Below, piece by piece: positions 6,823 through 13,699 of a stretch of DNA of 21,365 nt. The stretch comes from Candidatus Bathyarchaeota archaeon. GTDB lineage: Archaea > Thermoproteota > Bathyarchaeia > 40CM-2-53-6 > RBG-13-38-9. Where the stretch lies: contig SMYQ01000018.1 in the NCBI GenBank assembly GCA_007050885.1, forward strand, positions 1 to 21,365. The letters run 5' to 3'. Numbering within the stretch: position 1 is the first letter of the stretch; each line of letters opens with the position of its first letter. The position numbers and the translations under genes were made by a program. The notes beneath the pieces are model-generated. The model saw only the letters and a program-made list of their open reading frames with translations. It was not told the origin of the DNA and searched no databases.

Positions 6823-7929
6823 TTGAGTATAATTAAAGGATTGATTCTTGCAGGTGGTTTCGGAACTCGCCTAAGACCACTATCCTGTTCCCGTCCAAAG
6901 CTTTTGTTCCCAATTGCAGGAAAAACAATTATCGAATGGATACTATCAGACTTATCTGAAAATGGAGTTAATATGGCAATTCTAGCTACCAACTATATGT
7001 CAGATACTATTAGAAAGAATCTTGGTAGAAAATCTGAAGGAGTAAAATTATCTTACTCGCTAGAGTATGAACCACTTGGAACAGGTGGAGCGATAAAAAA
7101 AGCAGAAAAATTCTTCAAAAAAAATGAAGATTTTATCGTCTTTAATGGTGACATAATCTCCTTTCCACCTATCAAAGAGATCCTTAACATACACGTTTCA
7201 AACAAAGCAATAACTACCATAATGCTTCATAAAGTCAAAGACCCAACACATTTTGGAGTTGTTGAACTCGACAAGTCAATGAGGATCTTGAACTTTGTTG
7301 AGAAGCCGTCTCTAGAAAACATACCAAGTAAGTGGATCAATGCGGGTGTCTACATTATGAATGCTAAAGTATTTGACTACATAGTTCCAAATAAAAAAAT
7401 TAGCATCGAAAGAGATGTTTTTCCAAAAATAGCTTCATCTGGAAAGCTTTTCGGTCATAAATATCGAAGTGAATGGTTTGATATTGGGAGATTCAATGAA
7501 TATAGAAAAGCCAACTCAACAATTTTATCTAGAATATCCAAACACAAACCGATGTCATCTAAAAGCACGAAAATTAATGAAAGTTCAGATTTAATTCCTC
7601 CTATAAGCTTAGGCTCAAATTCTATAATCAGGCAGAATGCAATTATCGGTCCAAATGTCTCAATTGGAAAGCACGTTGTAATAGGCGAGCGTAGTAAAAT
7701 ATCAAATTCGATATTATTTGATCATGTTATAATAGGAACAAATTCAAATGTCAGAGGAGCTGTCATCGGAGAGGGGGTTGTTATCGGCAATGGAGTTAGG
7801 ATCCAGAAAGATTGTGTTATAGGCGACCACGTATATATCGGCGATAATGTTGCACTCAAAAATAACATACAGATATGTCCTCACAAAGAGATTAAATCTA
7901 GTATAGAAAATGAGGGAGCCGTCGTTTGA
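6823..7929 (+). CDS. Sugar-1-phosphate nucleotidylyltransferase with left-handed beta-helix C-terminus (GlmU/GDP-mannose pyrophosphorylase-like)
   Basis: The 368-aa enzyme is predicted to join a sugar 1-phosphate to NTP, making a UDP-, dTDP- or GDP-sugar. The N-terminal Rossmann-type domain has LILAGGFGTRLRPL (7-20), PKLLFP (25-30), GTGGA (86-90) and FNGD (Asp110). A linker at about 240-260 leads into hexapeptide repeats (about 268-355, e.g. IIGPNVSIGKHVVIG), the left-handed beta-helix of GlmU-like acetyltransferases or regulatory tails. The nucleotide and any acetyltransferase activity are undecided. It starts at TTG 6823, with AGGAG directly abutting it. It is the first gene of a four-gene operon, sharing a 4-nt TTGA overlap with the mutase gene, which points to substrate hand-off from sugar-6-P to sugar-1-P to NDP-sugar. 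Confidence 0.88.
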   Translation: MSIIKGLILAGGFGTRLRPLSCSRPKLLFPIAGKTIIEWILSDLSENGVNMAILATNYMSDTIRKNLGRKSEGVKLSYSLEYEPLGTGGAIKKAEKFFKKNEDFIVFNGDIISFPPIKEILNIHVSNKAITTIMLHKVKDPTHFGVVELDKSMRILNFVEKPSLENIPSKWINAGVYIMNAKVFDYIVPNKKISIERDVFPKIASSGKLFGHKYRSEWFDIGRFNEYRKANSTILSRISKHKPMSSKSTKINESSDLIPPISLGSNSIIRQNAIIGPNVSIGKHVVIGERSKISNSILFDHVIIGTNSNVRGAVIGEGVVIGNGVRIQKDCVIGDHVYIGDNVALKNNIQICPHKEIKSSIENEGAVV

Positions 7930-9323
7930 AAGCGAAATCATCAAGAAAACTTTTTGGTACAAATGGTGTGAGAGGAATTCTCAATAAAGATTTGACTCCC
8001 CAAATGGTGTTAGATCTTAGTGAATCTGTAGGAACTTTTTTCGATCAAACGATAGACAGCTCTAAGATACTTTTGGGTTGGGATGGCAGAACAAGCAGTC
8101 CAATGCTTGCAGATATTGTTGCATCTGGATTAGTAAACACTGGTTGCAAAGTATATCAAGCAAGTATGGCTCCGACACCTGCAATACAGTTTCTAACAAA
8201 AATACAAGGTCTTAATGGAGGTGTTATGGTAACAGCGAGTCACAATCCTCCAGAATATAATGGAATAAAAGTAATTGATAAAGACGGAGTCGAAATATCT
8301 CCTAAGGACGAACTTACAATAGAAAATATTTACTTCAAGAAAAGATATGAAAGAAAAGATTGGAATCATTTAGGAGAAAAATTATCTATTCAAGACGGTC
8401 TTGATACATATAGAGAAGCAATAAGACAGAAGGTCAATGAAGAAAAAATCAGTAAATCGAAGCTCAAGATAGTTGTTGATCCAGCGAATGGAGTAGGATC
8501 ATTAGTTACACCTTACTTATGCAGAGAATTAGGATGCGAAATCATAACAATCAACGCAAATATTGATGGCAATTTTCCTGGAAGACTACCAGAACCTAGA
8601 CCAGCAAATCTTGAATCTTTATGCAAAGCTGTCAAGGTAAGTCAAGCTGATCTTGGGGTGGCTCATGATGGGGATGCGGACAGGGCAATATTCGTAGATG
8701 AGAAGGGACAAGTTCACTGGGGAGATAAAAGCTTCGCGTTAATAGTTGAACATTTTCTTAGAAATAATCCGGGAGAAGAAATTGTGACACCAGTTAGTTC
8801 ATCGCAGATGATAGAAATAATTGCCTCAAGAAATGGTGGAAAGGTTATCTGGACTCCAGTAGGCTCACCTTATGTTTCTAGAACTATGATCGATAAAGAT
8901 GCAAAACTTGGTGGAGAAGAAAATGGTGGAATATTTTATGGACCTCATATCCCAGTCAGAGATGGTGCAATGGCAACTGCATTAATGCTCGAAATAATGG
9001 CATTTTCGGGAGAGAAACTATCAAAACTCATAGAAAAACTTCCAAGATTCTTCAATATCAAAGATAAGGTTCCTTGCCCTGTAAATCTAAAATCAAAGAT
9101 TCTAAAAAAACTTGAATCAAATGTTAAGGCTGCAAAGATAGAAACTACCGACGGCTTGAAAATCTGGCAAAAGGACGGAAGCTGGATACTTGTAAGACCA
9201 AGCGGAACAGAACCACTATATCGAATTTTCGCAGAAGCAGAAACTCAAGAGAAAGTAGAAGCCCTAGCATTAAGATACAAGAAACTCATCACCAGAATCA
9301 TAAAGAATATTCGGAGAAAATGA
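7926..9323 (+). CDS. Phosphoglucosamine mutase / phosphomannomutase family
   Basis: The 465-aa alpha-D-phosphohexomutase interconverts hexose(amine) 6- and 1-phosphates. Its N-terminus FGTNGVRG (10-17) is the archaeal GlmM/PMM signature. The phosphoserine loop is TASHNP (Ser105), the Mg2+ site is DGDAD (Asp248, Asp250, Asp252), the sugar-binding loop is GGEENGG, and the phosphate-binding loop near the C-terminus is RPSGTEP. All four domains are present and the length is typical. It starts at TTG 7926, overlapping the TGA of the preceding gene; it ends 1 nt before the next gene. Sequence alone does not separate GlcN-6-P from Man-6-P use. The following HexNAc-1-P transferase favours an amino-sugar role. 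Confidence 0.92.
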   Translation: MKAKSSRKLFGTNGVRGILNKDLTPQMVLDLSESVGTFFDQTIDSSKILLGWDGRTSSPMLADIVASGLVNTGCKVYQASMAPTPAIQFLTKIQGLNGGVMVTASHNPPEYNGIKVIDKDGVEISPKDELTIENIYFKKRYERKDWNHLGEKLSIQDGLDTYREAIRQKVNEEKISKSKLKIVVDPANGVGSLVTPYLCRELGCEIITINANIDGNFPGRLPEPRPANLESLCKAVKVSQADLGVAHDGDADRAIFVDEKGQVHWGDKSFALIVEHFLRNNPGEEIVTPVSSSQMIEIIASRNGGKVIWTPVGSPYVSRTMIDKDAKLGGEENGGIFYGPHIPVRDGAMATALMLEIMAFSGEKLSKLIEKLPRFFNIKDKVPCPVNLKSKILKKLESNVKAAKIETTDGLKIWQKDGSWILVRPSGTEPLYRIFAEAETQEKVEALALRYKKLITRIIKNIRRK

Positions 9324-9324
9324 C

Positions 9325-10320
9325 TTGCTTGAAATAATACTTCCAATGGTAATAACGATATTAATTGGCTTCATTATCACCCTTTTACTTATACCATCAG
9401 TCTCAAAATTCATGTTTAAACATGGAATAATCGGAATTGATGTGCATAAGTTAGATAGGCCAAAAATTCCAGAATTGTGTGGCATAACTATCGTTATAGG
9501 AGTTACAGTCTCAGCCATAATCTTCAGTCTTTTCTATCCAGAACAGAATAGATGGATTTTAGCGTTCGTATCTTCTACACTTATAGCTGCTATTGTAGGT
9601 ATCCTTGACAGAATTACCAAGATAGGACCAAGATTAAAACCCGTCTTAGTAGCCCTAGGTGCGATTCCGATCATATTTCTTGCAGTTTACAATCCTTATC
9701 CTGAGTTTCCTTTTATAGGAGCGACAAGACTCACCATAATTTATCCTCTTCTTATTCCTATCGCACTAGCAGTCACAGCAAATTCTGTCAACATGCTTGA
9801 TGTATTCAACGGCTCGATGACAGGAACATGTTCAATAGCTATTTTTGGAATGATAATTTGTATGCTTATGGTGGGTCGAGTAGATGCAGCTGCATTAGCT
9901 GCTGGGCTTTTGGGAAGTTTACTTGCATTTCATATCTTTAACAAATATCCAGCAAAAGTCTTCTCGGGTGATGTAGGTAGTCTATTCATTGGGGCATCAA
10001 TAGGAGTCTTAGCTATTTATGGTCGGATAGAAGTGGCAGCTATTACGGCTATGATGCCTCATATAATGAATGCATTCTATGGATTGGCAACTGTTGGAAG
10101 ATTATATGAAAGAAAAGAGATATCGACCAGACCTATCAGAGTTCTAGAAGACGGAAGGCTTGACGTTAATAAAGATGGTAAAGCACCAATCACATTGGCT
10201 CGAATGATCTTAGCGCAAAGACCTTTGAAGGAATTTGAAGTAACTCGTCGCATGTTCATTCTCTCTGCAGTATCGGCGATTTTTGCTGTTCTTACACAAT
10301 TACTTATAATTTGGTGTTAG
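9325..10320 (+). CDS. Polyprenyl-phosphate HexNAc-1-phosphate transferase (GPT/WecA/MraY superfamily)
   Basis: The 331-aa polytopic membrane enzyme (about ten helices) is predicted to transfer GlcNAc-1-P or a related sugar phosphate from a UDP-sugar to a polyprenyl/dolichyl phosphate, the first committed step of archaeal N-glycan assembly. Visible motifs are GILDR (Asp95, in the position of the usual acidic pair), NMLDVFNG (Asp159, Asn162), a catalytic-loop SGDVGS (Asp216), and a cytosolic C-terminal loop with RPIRVLEDGRL. The superfamily's more common Asp-Asp pair appears reduced to Asp-Arg at 95-96. It starts at TTG with GGAG about 9 nt upstream. It is the third gene of the operon and is followed with no gap by an 81-aa membrane protein. 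Confidence 0.9.
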   Translation: MLEIILPMVITILIGFIITLLLIPSVSKFMFKHGIIGIDVHKLDRPKIPELCGITIVIGVTVSAIIFSLFYPEQNRWILAFVSSTLIAAIVGILDRITKIGPRLKPVLVALGAIPIIFLAVYNPYPEFPFIGATRLTIIYPLLIPIALAVTANSVNMLDVFNGSMTGTCSIAIFGMIICMLMVGRVDAAALAAGLLGSLLAFHIFNKYPAKVFSGDVGSLFIGASIGVLAIYGRIEVAAITAMMPHIMNAFYGLATVGRLYERKEISTRPIRVLEDGRLDVNKDGKAPITLARMILAQRPLKEFEVTRRMFILSAVSAIFAVLTQLLIIWC

Positions 10321-10566
10321 ATGTTGAGAGCAATATTTGGCTTGGTTCTCATAATATTCTTTGTTTGGCTCACTATGTTAATAGGATTAGTAGTAATTTT
10401 CGTATCTTTACCACTACTCATTGTTACTCTTTCTAAGACAATTGGGAGATTCTTTGAGAGCGTTGCAGTAGTTGGTATTGCATCTGTTATGGTTCTCATT
10501 TGGCTTGTAATATGGAAGGAATTAGCGTTCAGATATTTTTCTAGAATGATAGCTGAAAGACAATAG
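10321..10566 (+). CDS. Small two-helix membrane protein at the end of the sugar-nucleotide operon
   Basis: This 81-aa protein is not recognised. It has two strong hydrophobic segments (about residues 4-36 and 45-67), a short polar hairpin around TLSKTIGRFFES, and a basic C-terminus WKELAFRYFSRMIAERQ. The ATG follows directly after the TAG of the transferase gene, so translational coupling is very likely. Tight linkage to a polyprenyl-phosphate sugar-1-P transferase suggests an accessory subunit or stabiliser of that enzyme, but this is inference. The 3' flank (10567-10682) shows no gene, so the operon ends here. Confidence 0.7.
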   Translation: MLRAIFGLVLIIFFVWLTMLIGLVVIFVSLPLLIVTLSKTIGRFFESVAVVGIASVMVLIWLVIWKELAFRYFSRMIAERQ

Positions 10567-10682
10567 GTTTGAAAGTCCTTAGGTAGTTCGTGTTTTCACG
10601 TTCTAAAATTCTGTAAAACTTGATAGTGCAAACTATTATCGCGAGATAAGGCATCCAAAAGGATTGTCTAATAGGTTCTAAT

Positions 10683-10700
10683 GAAAAAGCTTACATATAT
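10683..10700 (+). promoter_or_regulatory. BRE/TATA-like promoter box upstream of the 36-aa ORF
   Basis: GAAAAAGCTTACATATAT combines an A-rich BRE with a TATA-like CTTACATATA. The predicted start of transcription is near 10722, giving a leader of about 30 nt to the ATG at 10755. The same GAAAAGCTTA core occurs at 15275 and 20415 ahead of other genes. Confidence 0.5.
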
Positions 10701-10754
10701 GTAGCATAGAGATTACATCTTTGTATCAGTTTTGTGTCAGAATTAGGTGATAAT

Positions 10755-10865
10755 ATGAACATAGATCTACTGATTGGGCCTTTCTATTTAGCATTTCAAT
10801 TCTCCTGCTTCTATGCAGGAATAACAATTCTAAGGCGTTTAACTCGAACTATTCTGACGAGTTAG
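10755..10865 (+). CDS. Candidate 36-aa hydrophobic small protein
   Basis: This short ORF lies in the 423-nt gap 10567-10989. It begins at ATG 10755 with AGGTGA 4 nt upstream and ends at TAG 10863. The product starts MNIDLLIGPFYLAFQFSCFY, continues with AGITI and ends with a basic LRRLTRTILTS tail: one possible membrane helix (about residues 5-26) with a positive C-terminus. A promoter-like box sits 55-72 nt upstream and a 10-bp-arm inverted repeat follows the stop, so the unit has promoter, ribosome site, ORF and possible terminator. No homology is recognised. The transcript could instead be a non-coding RNA or the leader of the DUF4349 gene. Confidence 0.4.
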   Translation: MNIDLLIGPFYLAFQFSCFYAGITILRRLTRTILTS

Positions 10866-10866
10866 A

Positions 10867-10889
10867 TTTAGCTAATTTAATTAGCTAAA
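10867..10889. terminator. 10-bp-arm inverted repeat after the 36-aa ORF (terminator or operator)
   Basis: TTTAGCTAAT and ATTAGCTAAA are perfect arms around a TTA centre, starting 2 nt after the stop codon of the small ORF and about 100 nt before the DUF4349 gene. It could end the upstream transcript or act as an operator for the downstream gene; the sequence does not decide. Confidence 0.4.
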
Positions 10890-10989
10890 ATTATTAAGAA
10901 ATCATATTCATTTTTCTTGTTGTTCTAGTATCTGAACAATATGTTCCAAACTCTAACTCTTTATCGCTGATTTCCGTTACTATTAAGAG

Positions 10990-11856
10990 ATGAAAATGTT
11001 CAGAAACAAATTGATTCTCTCTATTACTGCTATCGTTATTGTATTTGCAGCAGCATTTTTCGTTGGGTCTTTTCTGATAAGTGATAGTCAAGTAGTTACA
11101 TATAGAGGAGATTCAGCCTCAGGACCAAGAATTATATCAGAAGCACCTGCTCCAATTTCAGATTCAGAGAGCATAGACTACATAACTGTCCAAGAGAGGA
11201 TGATAATTTACAATGGTTACATGTCTTTAGAAACAGATGATATAGATGGAACACTGAAAAGAATTAGATCATTAGCAGAAGGATACAATGGATATGTTGC
11301 TGGGACTTCGCGATCAATGATCGGAAATCAAGCTATAGCTGATATCAGTATAAGAATTCCACAGAATAGGTTTCGTTCTACGATAGATGAAATTCTAACC
11401 TATGGAAAGGTCCTAGATGAAAGAACAACCAGTGAAGATGTCACTGAACAATATATAGATCTCAAGGCTAGATCTCAAAATCTTGAGATATTGGAACAAA
11501 GTCTAACAGATCTATTAAACAGGACAGCTACTATCGAGGAGATTTTAAAGGTCGAACAGGAGCTAGCACGAATTAGAGGAGAAATTGATAGCTTACAAGG
11601 TCAAATAAATTATCTTGAACGCAACGTTACAATGTCAATGATTAAAGTCAATTTGAGAGAACCACCATCACCATTTACACCTCCAGGTATGGACTTGGGT
11701 GAAACATTTGAAACCGCTATAAGAGGTCTATTCGCAGTAATTAGCGGATTAATAATATTGATAACCGCAATTTTACCCTTGATAATAATAATTGGTATAC
11801 CAGCATATTATCTTCAAAGAAGAAAGCGAAGCAAAGATCAGAAAAAGAATGAATAA
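10990..11856 (+). CDS. DUF4349 domain membrane protein
   Basis: The 288-aa protein has an N-terminal membrane anchor (about residues 7-29), an extracytoplasmic domain opening with ERMIIYNGYMSLE, the DUF4349 core motif VTEQYIDLKARSQNLEILEQ (about 150-169), a coiled coil (about 165-210), then a C-terminal membrane helix (about 237-265) and a basic tail. The family is widespread in bacteria and archaea, and its function is unknown; several members are lipoproteins, but no lipobox Cys is seen here. It starts at ATG 10990 or 10996, with only weak ribosome-binding sequence and therefore possibly leaderless. It converges on the kinase-like gene at 11933. Confidence 0.8.
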   Translation: MKMFRNKLILSITAIVIVFAAAFFVGSFLISDSQVVTYRGDSASGPRIISEAPAPISDSESIDYITVQERMIIYNGYMSLETDDIDGTLKRIRSLAEGYNGYVAGTSRSMIGNQAIADISIRIPQNRFRSTIDEILTYGKVLDERTTSEDVTEQYIDLKARSQNLEILEQSLTDLLNRTATIEEILKVEQELARIRGEIDSLQGQINYLERNVTMSMIKVNLREPPSPFTPPGMDLGETFETAIRGLFAVISGLIILITAILPLIIIIGIPAYYLQRRKRSKDQKKNE

Positions 11857-11890
11857 AATCTTAATATCAGTACGTTCTAAAAGATCAAAC

Positions 11891-11902
11891 TTTCCCCTTT
11901 TT
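11891..11902 (+). terminator. Pyrimidine-tract terminator candidate
   Basis: TTTCCCCTTTTT lies 35 nt after the DUF4349 stop codon, in the 76-nt gap between convergent genes. Archaeal termination commonly uses T-rich tracts, so this is a reasonable plus-strand end point. There is no stem. Confidence 0.3.
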
Positions 11903-11932
11903 ACATTATATATTTACAATTCAATATCCAAT

Positions 11933-12643
11933 TTACAAGAAAGATGAAACAATATACATGACCGCTGCTGCCGAGAATGGGACTGTGAAGTTATCAAATG
12001 GCTTTAAAGGGCCTATAGAGCAAGCTTCTGAAAATGTTCCAATTAATGCTCCTATAAAGGAAATAATCAATAATATTGTAATTGATGAAAATATCAAGCC
12101 AGATTGTAGAGCGATTATCATAGCCAATGAGGCACCCAACATGGCGAAGATGAACATTGCAATAGATCCCTCGAGACTCTTACTGGAATTTGGATAGAGA
12201 TGTCTCCTCTTGAATCGAGGGCCCAGAACTGATGCAGCACCATCTCCCCATGCCATTATCATCACAGCAGCCATAGCGATATGGCGAATATTCCAAGCTA
12301 TGATTAGAAGTATCATTATTGATAATATGTAATAGAGAGGACCGTAAGCATGATATTTATCATATTCATCTACTATCATTGTTCTAGACATTATACTTTT
12401 TTTACGGCGACGAAATGAATAAAGCGTCAATAAAGCTAGACCGATAGGGATTGTTAGAGGATAAATTAGTGCTGAAAAGAAAGGTAAAAGAAGCATATTA
12501 TCCCCGGAAAAAAGATGTATAGCCTGCCTAGTAACTCTCGAACTGAGTTGTAACTTTTTTCTAAAGTATTCAGAGATTATTATTATAAAAATAACAATAA
12601 TGTATACAAGTAATACCAAGCCTACATCAAAAAAAGAAATCAT
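11933..12643 (-). CDS. Isoprenoid-alcohol kinase-like membrane protein (phytol/dolichol kinase, VTE5/SEC59-like)
   Basis: The 236-aa polytopic protein (about seven helices) belongs to the phosphatidate cytidylyltransferase/phytol kinase/dolichol kinase superfamily. Motifs are RQAIHLFSG (residues 39-47), AWGDGAASVLG (131-141), KSLEGSIAMF (155-164) and a C-terminal PFDNFTVPFSAA (215-226) with a conserved-type Asp-Asn. Known members phosphorylate phytol or dolichol using CTP; the substrate here could be dolichol, geranylgeraniol or another archaeal prenol. It is divergent from a DUF92/VTE6-like gene across 114 nt, an arrangement that suggests sequential phosphorylation to the monophosphate and then the diphosphate. 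It starts at ATG 12643. Confidence 0.8.
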   Translation of the reverse strand: MISFFDVGLVLLVYIIVIFIIIISEYFRKKLQLSSRVTRQAIHLFSGDNMLLLPFFSALIYPLTIPIGLALLTLYSFRRRKKSIMSRTMIVDEYDKYHAYGPLYYILSIMILLIIAWNIRHIAMAAVMIMAWGDGAASVLGPRFKRRHLYPNSSKSLEGSIAMFIFAMLGASLAMIIALQSGLIFSSITILLIISFIGALIGTFSEACSIGPLKPFDNFTVPFSAAAVMYIVSSFL

Positions 12644-12757
12644 GGAACCTACGTTCTTAATTATGTTAATGAAACTATCTCATAAAAGGCTCTTCAATTA
12701 TTACACCAAAATCAAAAATAAAGGTTTGATGATTACCAGCTATTAGCTGATAGTCTA

Positions 12758-13579
12758 GTGGAAATCAATATTGTTACTTGGGTACAGGCTGTACTTGTCT
12801 GCTCAATTTTAGGTGCAGTCTCATTTAAATTGAAATTTGTTAGCTTTTCGGGCCTAATTACTGCTTTCTTCATAGGTGTTCTGATATTTGTATTCCCCCC
12901 CGAAGGATGGAAGTGGTTTGTAATTATTCTAATCTTTCATGCAGTTGCAGCTCAATTTACTAAATACAAATATGAAATGAAACGAAGAAAGGGCTTCGCC
13001 CAAGAGAAAGGTGGAGCCAGAGCATGGCCAAATATCGTTTCAAATGGAGTCGTCGCGACTTTGTTTGCCGTAGCTGGAGGGTTTTCATCTTTAGGAGTTT
13101 TTTTGTTTGGATTTATCGGTGCAGTATCTACAGCAACTGCAGATACTCTTGCTACTGAGATTGGTCTTCTCAATAAAGATCAACCTAGGTTGATCACAAA
13201 TCTTCGAAAGAAAGTTCCAGCTGGAACTTCGGGAGGAATTTCTCCAATGGGTGAGATGGGAACTCTTCTTGGAGGCTCAATCATAGGAATTTCTGTTTTG
13301 CTTTTAGAAATAGGAAATCATGATAATGGAATAATCTTATTAACTGCAGTTATTTCTGGATTGATAGGTTGTACTTTTGATAGTTTTATTGGTGCTAGTA
13401 TTCAGGGTATGTTCAAATGTCAAATATGTCAAAATGTTACTGAGAATAAAAAACACTGTGGAAATAAAACTATCAGAGTTAGAGGTTCTTACTTTATTGA
13501 TAATAATATGGTTAACTTAATGGCAACTACCGTAGGAGCAATATTTGCTGTAATTATTTTCTTTGTTTTAGCTAATTAA
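12758..13579 (+). CDS. DUF92 family membrane protein (VTE6-like prenyl-phosphate kinase candidate)
   Basis: The 273-aa protein, with about six membrane helices, shows DUF92/TIGR00297 features: EKGGARAWPNIVSNG (about residues 83-97), ATADTLATEIG, GTSGGISPMGEMGTLLGG and, in the C-terminal third, a Cys/His cluster CQIC-x8-HC that may bind a metal. The plant and cyanobacterial member VTE6 phosphorylates phytyl phosphate to phytyl diphosphate, so the archaeal protein may make a prenyl diphosphate such as GGPP. It starts at GTG 12758; no strong ribosome site is visible. The divergent VTE5-like gene supports a joint pathway. Confidence 0.82.
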   Translation: MEINIVTWVQAVLVCSILGAVSFKLKFVSFSGLITAFFIGVLIFVFPPEGWKWFVIILIFHAVAAQFTKYKYEMKRRKGFAQEKGGARAWPNIVSNGVVATLFAVAGGFSSLGVFLFGFIGAVSTATADTLATEIGLLNKDQPRLITNLRKKVPAGTSGGISPMGEMGTLLGGSIIGISVLLLEIGNHDNGIILLTAVISGLIGCTFDSFIGASIQGMFKCQICQNVTENKKHCGNKTIRVRGSYFIDNNMVNLMATTVGAIFAVIIFFVLAN

Positions 13580-13594
13580 ATTCTATTTAGAATT
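13579..13594 (+). terminator. Inverted repeat directly after the DUF92 stop codon
   Basis: AATTCTA and TAGAATT, separated by TT, form 7-bp arms starting at the last base of the stop codon, followed by an AT-rich run. It may act as a terminator or processing signal. AT-richness makes chance plausible. Confidence 0.3.
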
Positions 13595-13612
13595 ATTATT
13601 TTATGATTAATA

Positions 13613-13688
13613 TAGTCAGATTGATTTTTAAATTGAAAGACTCAATTTATTATAAAAGTCAAAACAAAATACTAAGTCAATCTGATTA
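13613..13688. promoter_or_regulatory. Nested inverted repeats in the MgtC-gene promoter region
   Basis: An outer pair, TAGTCAGATTGATTT (13613-13627) and AAGTCAATCTGATTA (13674-13688), is complementary at 13 of 15 positions, with an exact 9-bp core TCAGATTGA/TCAATCTGA. An inner 8-bp perfect stem, TAAATTGA/TCAATTTA (13629-13636 and 13642-13649), has a 5-nt loop. The block ends 12 nt before the ATG of the MgtC-like gene and includes a TATA-like TTATTATAAAAG. It could be a pair of operator half-sites or a structured leader that responds to metal or another signal. Confidence 0.45.
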
Positions 13689-13699
13689 TTTTATAGGAG

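Noticed and set aside
10586..10603. CGTG-TTTT-CACG mini-hairpin after the sugar-nucleotide operon
   Set aside because: A four-pair stem without a clear T-tract; not enough to call a terminator.
11958..12197. 79-aa plus-strand ORF
   Set aside because: It is antisense to the C-terminal part of the VTE5-like gene, which has conserved motifs in the other frame.
12663..12746. 27-codon plus-strand ORF in the VTE5/VTE6 intergenic region
   Set aside because: It fills the space needed for two divergent promoters, has no ribosome site and no clear composition signal.
12738..12748. AGCTA-T-TAGCT palindrome before the DUF92 gene
   Set aside because: Only 5-bp arms in AT-rich DNA; too likely by chance to call an operator.
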